The notes beneath the pieces are model-generated. The model was not told the origin of the DNA, did no database searches, and saw only the letters and a program-made list of their open reading frames with translations. This document shows positions 8,818 to 15,558 of a stretch of 22,930 nucleotides of DNA, piece after piece. Positions within the stretch are counted from its first letter, which is position 1. Every line of letters begins with the position of its first letter. The DNA comes from JAFDVL01 sp043736395 (GTDB lineage Bacteria > Acidobacteriota > Blastocatellia > RBC074). A program made the translations under genes and the position numbers. The stretch spans positions 1 through 22,930 of the forward strand of contig JAYTCQ010000140.1 in assembly GCA_043736395.1 (NCBI GenBank), given 5' to 3'.

Positions 8818-10122
8818 ATGAAACTACTACGGTTTTTTACACTGATCCTATTCATGAGCGGGGCAAGTCTGGTTGTTGCGCAAACAATAGACCCCGTTCG
8901 AATTACGAAAGCTGATCCTGCCACCGTCAAAGTCAATGAAGAAACCACCGTCACCATTGAAGCTACGGTGACGGCATCGGAGACGCTGATTCCCAATAGT
9001 ATTAATCTGCTTCGGTATAACCAAAGCAATGAGATTGTGGCGAATCTGGGAGCGATGTTTGATGATGGCACGAATGGCGATCAAGTTGCTGGAGATCGCA
9101 TCTATACAAGGCAAATCTCGCTCAAGGAAGTTCAAGCAGGCAGTCTGTTACTAAAAGCTTCGGTTGCCTACCGAGGCCAGATGCGAAGGCTCCTTTCTGC
9201 CTCCCAGGAAATCAAAGTTACATCTGCTTCTACAGCTAATCTCAGTCTTACCGTTCTGGAGCCGTTCGACAAGGCGATGGTGAATGAAGATACGATCACT
9301 ATCATCGGGAGATTTGAAGGGCCATTGGGGATAGGGATATCTGTCAATGGAGTGGGTGCTGCAACTTCAGGAAATCAATTTGCGGCTGTTCTTAATTTGT
9401 CCCCAGGAGAAAACAAGATTATTGTCGCTGCGTCTGTGATCAATGGGGCGAGCGTAGAGAAATCGCTAACGGTAACGCGCTCGACAGTAGCTTCGACATT
9501 ACAAATTGTAGCCACGGAGCAAGAAGGGTTAGCTCCATTACGAGTTGGCTACTTAGCGCAAAGCACTGATGTTCCAATTAGCAAGATGGAGATAGACGTT
9601 GATGGAGATGGAAGTTTTGACGTTTCAACCACTGATCTAACGAAGCCGCTTTACCACAATTATCAACAGGCAGGGCTACATCAATCTATTGTTCAGGTTA
9701 CAGATGTACAACAGCAAAAACAGCAAAAAAAGATTGTGATAGTAGTCCAAAGCAAGGAAGAAATTGACCAAACTCTAAGGTCATTATGGGATGAATTCCT
9801 GCAATCCTTAGCGACTTTCAGCGAACCTCCTAAGCAATCAAATATAGCAGCCTTCACCCGTGAAGCGTCGGAACCGGTATTTCCAGTCGTACTTAGTTAC
9901 TTAAGCGGCGAAGCGCGCGAAGTGTATAACACTGTATTAACTCGCGTGCCTATAACGGACATTCCCCAAATTATCTTGGCTCTTAGAAATCCGATCACAC
10001 TTCGTATTAGTAAAAATATTGCCGAGTATGGAGTCAATCGGTTTCGCAACGGGAAAAAGATCGCCTTTATTATCACATATGTAAAAGGCGAAGATGGTTT
10101 TTGGCGAATAAAAGCATTTTGA
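8818..10122 (+). CDS. Exported multi-domain Ig/PKD-like protein, function unknown
   Basis: A 434-residue protein with a signal peptide (MKLLRFFTLILF...VVAQ). Domains are inferred from fold-like patterns. A first beta domain (~25-135) has FDDGTNGDQVAGD, as in choice-of-anchor or bacterial Ig-like modules. A second (~145-225) resembles extracellular adhesion-type Ig folds (LEPFDKAMVNEDTITIIG). A PKD-like third contains a calcium-loop-like DVDGDGSFD. The C-terminal ~110 residues are mostly helical and end KGEDGFWRIKAF, reminiscent of NTF2-like domains. I chose ATG 8818 over 8812 because AGGGG (8806-8810) is properly spaced only from the second ATG. The stop is 8 bp before the next gene, so the two are co-translated. 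It may be a partner or anchor for its neighbours. Confidence 0.8.
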   Translation: MKLLRFFTLILFMSGASLVVAQTIDPVRITKADPATVKVNEETTVTIEATVTASETLIPNSINLLRYNQSNEIVANLGAMFDDGTNGDQVAGDRIYTRQISLKEVQAGSLLLKASVAYRGQMRRLLSASQEIKVTSASTANLSLTVLEPFDKAMVNEDTITIIGRFEGPLGIGISVNGVGAATSGNQFAAVLNLSPGENKIIVAASVINGASVEKSLTVTRSTVASTLQIVATEQEGLAPLRVGYLAQSTDVPISKMEIDVDGDGSFDVSTTDLTKPLYHNYQQAGLHQSIVQVTDVQQQKQQKKIVIVVQSKEEIDQTLRSLWDEFLQSLATFSEPPKQSNIAAFTREASEPVFPVVLSYLSGEAREVYNTVLTRVPITDIPQIILALRNPITLRISKNIAEYGVNRFRNGKKIAFIITYVKGEDGFWRIKAF

Positions 10123-10130
10123 GGAGATGT

Positions 10131-13100
10131 ATGCGATATCAACGAATAATCATGCTACTTATTTCTGTGTTGCTTTTGGGTTCTACCCCTGCCAGAATTT
10201 CCGCGACGATCTATAAAGAAGAAACTCACACATTAATTACAACCCTTGCTTTTCGCAGGTCTTTGTTATCGCAAACATCGAATAAGAAAACAAGCGCCAT
10301 GCTATCGGCGCTTGGTATCAAAGATATATCGAATGCTACGCTCCCAAATTGGCAAGGAGATTCGCGTACGATTGTTGAATTACTGCGGGATGGAGCGGTC
10401 TTAGAAGATGATGGTAAGCGCGCGCTCAATCACTTTTTTAACCCTCGCACAGGTAAAAAGCTCTCAGCTCCCTTTTTTACGAACTATCCCTCCCCAGCTT
10501 GGATGTTGGAAGACCAAGAAGAAATCAGTAATCAGGAGTTCTCTTATAAGGTTGCCAGGAGGTCATTTTTAGCAGGATTGACAGGGGAGACAGAAGACGA
10601 GCGCAATAAAGCTCTAGGCAGAATGTTCCAAAGCTTAGGGAATGTGCTGCATCATCTTCAGGATATGGCGCAACCGCAGCATTCACGGGTTGATAGCCAT
10701 TTCGACAAGATATTCGGCCTTGGAGCTGTTTCAGTACCGGCTGATAGTTTTGTTCCCATTGCACGTCAGCGCCCCTCCCAATTGGAGTATTACTCCCATC
10801 AAAAATATGGCTCTGTCTTGTTCAAATATTGGCAAGAGGTCGGGGAGCGGAAGGTTTATCTAGATGGTAAATCCGAACTCTCACCCTTTGTCGAGAGTAT
10901 TGCCAATTCGCTTGAAGCAGACTTGTTACCTGATAGTTATGCGAACGGAATTACCATTGATGATTTGATTGCTGCTGGAAAACTAACCAAACCGCGTGAT
11001 TTTTGGCACACATCACAAACATCCGATCCCGACCCCGGGGCAGAAGGACGTGGAATCGCAGAGTTTGCTAATCGGAATTTTTTTACGGCTGGCACACTTC
11101 CAGGATACTCATCTATCGTTACCGATCTGCTGAATTATCCTTCATCAGGCGGCACGGCGAAAGAAGAAGAGGTGAGTGAACTATTAAGTAAAAGCCCTTT
11201 CCCCTCGGAAAATCCTTTTTCCGGGACAATGACTTTTTCCAGCACGGATATTATTGAAACACTCCTGCCAAATGGTTCGAATAAGAATAACCGGGCCGTA
11301 GCAGAATCGTTTTTTTCTGAGTACTTAGAAAAAAAGGGAGAGCCGCCGCTCTATGTCTTGAATCGGTTCACGTATGATGAAGGACAACGACATCTTCTCC
11401 CGCGTGCAGTAGCCTATTCCGCTTGGATGTTAGATTACTTCTTTCGTGGTGAATTAAAGGTTACAAACGTCCCTGGAGCAGGGACAATAAAAATTCAAAA
11501 CTTAAAGAAAGAAGCGTTAGAGGGAAACTTTGTTGTTTACTATGAAGATGAAGATGGAAATCGCAAGAGAGTTCCGGGCGCGGAGTTAACATTCAAGCGA
11601 TTGGCGGCTTTCGATCCTACTGATCCAGAGGCTGGGCTTCTCTTATCCATTGAACCTCCGACAGATGTTGACCCGAAAAATGCGGGTAAATATTTATTGG
11701 TCTTTACTGGCACAATGGGAGACGAAAAACGTGGTGAGAATTGCGTGCCTGGTAATGAAGACCCGAAATGCAACCCCGGCGCAGTAGTTTTTACCCAATT
11801 TAATACCGAATGCCCGAATGCGCTGTATCTGCGCGGTGTCAATGCTTTGAATCGGGAAAGCTATTGGAAAACTGATTGCCAAGGTACGCGTGAAATCAAA
11901 ACCGATGAGTTCAACCCCTTTGCCAAATTGCCGGAAGCGACAGGCGTGAATGTATATAAACAAACTGATTTTCAGGGAGCCAATGATAGTAGTTCGTATC
12001 AAGTGAATTCATTTGGAGTGCCGCTGAGTAATGGCACGACCTTTTTCTATCGGGATCGCAAAGATAACACGTGGCAAACCAAACAATATGGCGCAGGACA
12101 CACGCCCTGGCGTGCCATTTCTCCTGACCCCAAAATTGGCGAGTTTTTCTTTAACCTCTCTCCTACCAGCGAGGGCATGAAGATTAGTTGGGAACGGCGC
12201 TTTTTGAATAAAGATAATCAGATGGATGTGGAGGTCGGGTTCAAATTGATTCCTCCCATTACCATTGAGAACGAGGCAATTCCCTTTAAACTGGCGCAGG
12301 ATAAAGTTGATATCCCTTACTTAATAGTGCCATCGGGTGACGGAAAGCGGCTCGCGGGTTTCCTGTTTCATGGGAAGCAGCAAACCGTTAATGGACCGGG
12401 AAGTAATGTCAAAAAGACGACCAAATGGTATCAGGTCGATGTGCAAATCGGGATCAATAGTGATCCAACTATTACGCCTGTGATTCGTAATAGCGGGGAA
12501 GACACATATCAAGTTTCGGTCACTGCGAATCGTTTTGATTCTATCGGAACGGAGAAGTCCAATGCCGGATGTGTAGTGGACAGGGAAAAGGATGTCATAC
12601 GGCTGAGCCGGGTTTTTAATCAGGATATTACCTGGAAGCGAACCATTCCACATACTTGGGGCTATGGCGTTGACGGCCCCTATGAAACCTTCGATTTTAA
12701 CGAATCTGTCCGCACCTACCGCGCGCTGGGGCAGGGGGCTATTAAATCCTATCCGTGTCCCTGGCTCTATTTTAACGAAGACGTTGATTTCACTGACTAC
12801 ATCACGTTTTCTGAGCAGTTTGGTACCGGGGCAGAAAAGCTTGAAAATAAGACCCATTATGGTTTTGATCGTGACCCAGACACCACCTATGAATTTGCCC
12901 CTACTGAAGGACAACAAATTCCTTTTTTCTTTAATCTAGTTAATATGAAGCTCAAGTATTTCATAGAGAGCCCCGCGTTACAGGGGAGCGTTCCACTGGG
13001 AGAAAAGAAGCCAGAACCATTTAAGCGGGATGTACTATTCTATTCAGGTAGTCTTGATGCGGTCGTTGACCAAAGTATTAAGGATTCTGAAGGGGATTTA

Positions 13101-13400
13101 CGATGGTCTGTTATTGCGGGAATGACAGGTATCTCAAAATTTATCGGGAAAAAGGCCTCCGATATGATTTATGTGGTCAGGGCGGTGGAGAATGGCGATC
13201 CGAAAACAGCTTTTTTTGAAGCTAGGTTTCGAGATAAGAAGTCCCGCAATTTTACGCCTGTAGGTGATACGTCTCCTCTGGGCGAAGTCTTCGTAGTTGC
13301 TCCAGATGGATCGTATATGATTCATGAGAATTTCGCTGGAGCTATTCCAAAAACTCAACTCCCACCAGGGATTTTTATTGTTGATGCAATATGGCTCTAG
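10131..13400 (+). CDS. Large exported protein with zinc phospholipase C/P1 nuclease-like N-terminal domain
   Basis: A 1,089-residue protein starting at ATG 10131, preceded by GAGGAG; an upstream TTG at 10101 lies inside the previous gene and is unlikely. A signal peptide (~1-27, ending ARISA) precedes a helical domain with ETHTLI (H33), ALNHFFNP (~100) and LHHLQDMAQPQHSRVDSH. In that last motif H174, D178 and H184 reproduce the H-x3-D-x5-H spacing of zinc ligands in bacterial zinc-dependent phospholipase C (His118/Asp122/His128 in the Bacillus cereus enzyme). The remaining ~750 residues are beta-rich, contain Cys residues and match nothing I recognise. A hydrolase acting on lipids or nucleic acids is an inference. 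It is last in the PEP-CTERM operon, followed by a terminator at 13574. Confidence 0.8.
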   Translation: MRYQRIIMLLISVLLLGSTPARISATIYKEETHTLITTLAFRRSLLSQTSNKKTSAMLSALGIKDISNATLPNWQGDSRTIVELLRDGAVLEDDGKRALNHFFNPRTGKKLSAPFFTNYPSPAWMLEDQEEISNQEFSYKVARRSFLAGLTGETEDERNKALGRMFQSLGNVLHHLQDMAQPQHSRVDSHFDKIFGLGAVSVPADSFVPIARQRPSQLEYYSHQKYGSVLFKYWQEVGERKVYLDGKSELSPFVESIANSLEADLLPDSYANGITIDDLIAAGKLTKPRDFWHTSQTSDPDPGAEGRGIAEFANRNFFTAGTLPGYSSIVTDLLNYPSSGGTAKEEEVSELLSKSPFPSENPFSGTMTFSSTDIIETLLPNGSNKNNRAVAESFFSEYLEKKGEPPLYVLNRFTYDEGQRHLLPRAVAYSAWMLDYFFRGELKVTNVPGAGTIKIQNLKKEALEGNFVVYYEDEDGNRKRVPGAELTFKRLAAFDPTDPEAGLLLSIEPPTDVDPKNAGKYLLVFTGTMGDEKRGENCVPGNEDPKCNPGAVVFTQFNTECPNALYLRGVNALNRESYWKTDCQGTREIKTDEFNPFAKLPEATGVNVYKQTDFQGANDSSSYQVNSFGVPLSNGTTFFYRDRKDNTWQTKQYGAGHTPWRAISPDPKIGEFFFNLSPTSEGMKISWERRFLNKDNQMDVEVGFKLIPPITIENEAIPFKLAQDKVDIPYLIVPSGDGKRLAGFLFHGKQQTVNGPGSNVKKTTKWYQVDVQIGINSDPTITPVIRNSGEDTYQVSVTANRFDSIGTEKSNAGCVVDREKDVIRLSRVFNQDITWKRTIPHTWGYGVDGPYETFDFNESVRTYRALGQGAIKSYPCPWLYFNEDVDFTDYITFSEQFGTGAEKLENKTHYGFDRDPDTTYEFAPTEGQQIPFFFNLVNMKLKYFIESPALQGSVPLGEKKPEPFKRDVLFYSGSLDAVVDQSIKDSEGDLRWSVIAGMTGISKFIGKKASDMIYVVRAVENGDPKTAFFEARFRDKKSRNFTPVGDTSPLGEVFVVAPDGSYMIHENFAGAIPKTQLPPGIFIVDAIWL

Positions 13401-13573
13401 TCGGCAAGACGTTACGAGCATACATTGCTAACCTCGCGAGGAAAAAATTTCGGGCAGCCAGATCCGAAATTTCCGCCCCTCACGATTCGGTTTCTGAATT
13501 TCCGAATCATTTACTCGGAAACAATTCACCAGCGAACAGCTTTCTTTTTTTCATTTTTCAGCTCGGGAAGCGA

Positions 13574-13600
13574 AAAAACCGACAGTCCCCTGCGGTTTTT
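13574..13600 (+). terminator. Rho-independent terminator of the PEP-CTERM operon
   Basis: Stem AAAAACCG (13574-13581) pairs with CGGTTTTT (13593-13600) around an 11-nt loop, and the T-run is in the right arm followed by CTT. It sits 174 bp past the last stop codon of the operon. The stem is A/T-dominated, so it may work in either direction. Confidence 0.65.
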
Positions 13601-13604
13601 CTTG

Positions 13605-13630
13605 TGTATGATAAAGGACGTTATCATACA
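13605..13630. repeat. Perfect 10-bp inverted repeat with 6-nt loop
   Basis: TGTATGATAA (13605-13614) and TTATCATACA (13621-13630) are exact reverse complements separated by AGGACG. It lies only 4 bp beyond the terminator. It could be a second transcript hairpin or an operator. There is no T-run after it, so I do not call it a terminator. Confidence 0.6.
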
Positions 13631-13656
13631 TAAAAACTAACAGGGAAGCCACTCGA

Positions 13657-13822
13657 ATTTTGCAAATTATTTGGCGCAGGCTCATCGAGACGCGTTTCCG
13701 TTCAGAATCAGCAGACTGCTTGAGGAAACAGATGATCAGTGCCTTTGCTAAAGAGTCCGGGGTTTGAATAAATCTGTGTGCGCCAAATAATGTGCAAAAT
13801 GATGCGCCATTTAATTTGCAAA
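13657..13822. repeat. Inverted-repeat element (~144 bp) with an extra motif copy
   Basis: The 22-bp arm at 13657-13678 is the reverse complement of 13779-13800 at 21 of 22 positions (core TGCGCCAAATAAT then TGCAAAAT). The element spans 144 bp with a ~100-bp interior that has no gene. A third, plus-strand copy of the motif lies at 13803-13822 (TGCGCCATTTAATTTGCAAA, 17 of 20 matches to the second copy). The structure fits a small non-autonomous element, or a set of binding sites upstream of the CBASS promoter. Confidence 0.65.
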
Positions 13823-13900
13823 CAGGTTTGACTCAAATCATGAACTGACAATTCCTCTTTAATTTTCTGTATGGTTTCCTAAGTTAAAGTTTTTTTTAAT

Positions 13901-13929
13901 TCGACTTTTATTTTACTATTCAATAGAAT
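13901..13929 (+). promoter_or_regulatory. Candidate promoter of the CBASS operon
   Basis: TCGACT (13901-13906) and TAGAAT (13924-13929) are 17 bp apart in an AT-rich stretch and match 4/6 and 5/6 of the sigma-70 consensus. The first gene starts at 13997 with a strong SD, AAGGAG (13985-13990), 6 nt upstream. The leader would be about 60 nt. Confidence 0.45.
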
Positions 13930-13996
13930 CGTTTATTAACTGTAGATTGCTGAAGTCATTCCATTTTCTTACTCCGACCCCCTGAAGGAGTTAAAC

Positions 13997-14872
13997 ATGG
14001 GTGTTGGTGAAGATTTTAGAAGGTTCTGCGCAACCTTGACGGTTACCAACCGTAGCACCATAGCTACCCGTTACCAGCAGATCACAAGTCGTCTGAATTC
14101 AGATTTCTGGGGATACCAATCCTATACAGATCATAGCTTTTATTCTGGATCGTATGGTCGTGGTACGGCTATCGGTTTTTTAAGCGACGTAGATATGATC
14201 TTTACGTTACCGACGAAATATTATTTTCAGTACAACGGCCACACTACTAATGGTCAATCTGCGTTGTTACAAGCAGTTTCGAGATCAATAAGAAAAACTT
14301 ATCCAACAACTGATGTAGGAGGAGATGGACAAGTTGTAGTTGTTTCATTTGCAGATGGGGTCAAATTTGAAGTTGTTCCAGTCTTTAAAAATCAAGTTGG
14401 TTCTTATACTTACCCAAACTCGAATCGAGGCGGGACTTGGGACATTACAAATCCAAAACCAGAGATTGAAGCCATTAATCAACGCGATATTGCTTGTAAT
14501 AATAATTTGAAGCGACTTTGTAAAATGACTCGAGTTTGGAAAAATCGCCACGAAATTCCAATGAAAGGACTTCTTATTGACACACTTGCCTATCAATTCA
14601 TAGAACATTGGGAGCATAGAAAAGATTCATATTTTTACTACGATTTTTTGTGTAAGGACTTCTTTGAATTTTTAGCCAATCAAGATCGTAACCAAGAATA
14701 TTGGAGAGCACCTGGTAGTGGGCAATATGTCACGAGGAAAGGCGTCTTCAAATATAAGGCTAGACAAATCTATGAAATAGCCAACGAAGCAACAAATTTA
14801 GGGTTAAGCGGGAAAGAATGGTCAGCTAGAAAAAAGTGGAGAGAAATTTATGGATCAACCTACCCCGGGTGA
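13997..14872 (+). CDS. CD-NTase (SMODS-type cyclic oligonucleotide synthase) of a CBASS system
   Basis: A 291-residue cytoplasmic nucleotidyltransferase of the cGAS/DncV-like family. On sensing phage infection such enzymes make cyclic di- or tri-nucleotides that activate an effector. The active-site signature GSYGRGTAIG...SDVD is present (GS 51-52, D64 and D66), and the third acidic position is probably E125 in KFEVVPVF. A helical C-terminal part, KGLLIDTLAYQFIEHW onward, fits the SMODS fold. The length is normal for a stand-alone CD-NTase. It starts behind AAGGAG and its 3' end overlaps the SLATT gene by 23 nt. No Cap2 (E1/E2) or Cap3 (JAB) gene accompanies it, so the set is type I-like. The nucleotide product cannot be read from the sequence. 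The gene is visibly more AT-rich than genes upstream, suggesting transfer. Confidence 0.92.
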   Translation: MGVGEDFRRFCATLTVTNRSTIATRYQQITSRLNSDFWGYQSYTDHSFYSGSYGRGTAIGFLSDVDMIFTLPTKYYFQYNGHTTNGQSALLQAVSRSIRKTYPTTDVGGDGQVVVVSFADGVKFEVVPVFKNQVGSYTYPNSNRGGTWDITNPKPEIEAINQRDIACNNNLKRLCKMTRVWKNRHEIPMKGLLIDTLAYQFIEHWEHRKDSYFYYDFLCKDFFEFLANQDRNQEYWRAPGSGQYVTRKGVFKYKARQIYEIANEATNLGLSGKEWSARKKWREIYGSTYPG

Positions 14873-15461
14873 GCAGTCAGAAAATGTCATAAATGTGGAA
14901 ATGATAGAATCGCAGATCAGAGAATGCTTTGGTCGTGTCGTTTATTCTCATAAGACTCACGAAAAATGTGCCGACTTACTTCTACTGCGACATAATAGGA
15001 TCAAGCTTGCACAGATATTGCTATCAGCGATAACAACGGGATCACTAATCGTAACACTTCTTGGTCAAAGTAAAATCAGCACAGCAATCGCTGCCGTTGC
15101 CTCAGCGGGGCTACTAGCCTTGAATTCCTATACGAAGGATTATGATCTTGGGCAAATGTCACAAAAGCACAAGGACACAGCAAGTAGCTTATGGAACATT
15201 CGTGAGTCCTATCTTTCTTTGCTAACCGACCTAAAATCCAATGTGATTAAATTCTCTGATGCGGCATCGAAAAGAGATGCGATGCAGCAAGCACTGTTGG
15301 CTATTTATGAGGCGGCTCCACGGACTATCCCAAAAGCCTACATCAAAGCGCAGCAAGCTTTGAAAATAAAGGAAGACCTTACTTTTTCAGATGAGGAGAT
15401 TGATAAGTTCTTGCCTGCATCCGTTAAGAAAGATACCAAAACTACGGCTCACAAAGAATAA
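14850..15461 (+). CDS. SLATT-domain two-TM membrane effector of CBASS
   Basis: A 203-residue protein with two adjacent transmembrane helices (~52-71 and ~76-94) separated by a short turn, LGQSKIST, followed by a long amphipathic helical region (~100-170). This is the layout of SLATT proteins (SMODS- and SLOG-associated 2TM effectors). By family knowledge they are thought to form membrane pores when a CD-NTase product is sensed, killing or arresting the infected cell. GGAGAG (14838-14843) lies 6 nt before the ATG and within the end of the CD-NTase gene, so the pair is translationally coupled. A charged C-terminal tail (KKDTKTTAHKE) follows. No separate nucleotide-binding domain (SAVED, CARF) is present, so ligand recognition must be by the helical part (inference). 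Confidence 0.88.
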   Translation: MDQPTPGEQSENVINVEMIESQIRECFGRVVYSHKTHEKCADLLLLRHNRIKLAQILLSAITTGSLIVTLLGQSKISTAIAAVASAGLLALNSYTKDYDLGQMSQKHKDTASSLWNIRESYLSLLTDLKSNVIKFSDAASKRDAMQQALLAIYEAAPRTIPKAYIKAQQALKIKEDLTFSDEEIDKFLPASVKKDTKTTAHKE

Positions 15462-15558
15462 AGTATGGCACAGCATGTAACTCAAAAATATCCGTATGAA
15501 ATAATCAACTAGCCAAAAAGAAGGGCTGAAATCTGCCTAACCGAAAGACAAATTTGAA

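Larger units (their letters stand above)
13401..13996. other. Non-coding interval with terminator, hairpin, inverted-repeat element and promoter
   Basis: About 600 bp between the secreted-protein operon and the CBASS genes. In order it holds an intrinsic terminator (13574-13600), a perfect 10-bp hairpin (13605-13630), an inverted-repeat element with a third motif copy (13657-13822), and an AT-rich promoter stretch (~13860-13935). Short open frames here lack a ribosome-binding site and protein-like composition. Confidence 0.7.

Noticed and set aside
13391..13640. Open frames of 70-80 codons just after the secreted-protein operon
   Set aside because: They run through a terminator stem and hairpin, start inside or at the end of the previous gene, and have no protein-like pattern or SD sequence.
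15465..15512. A 15-residue open frame (MAQHVTQKYPYEIIN) between the SLATT and STAND genes
   Set aside because: No clear ribosome-binding site, too short to judge, and frames of this length occur by chance.
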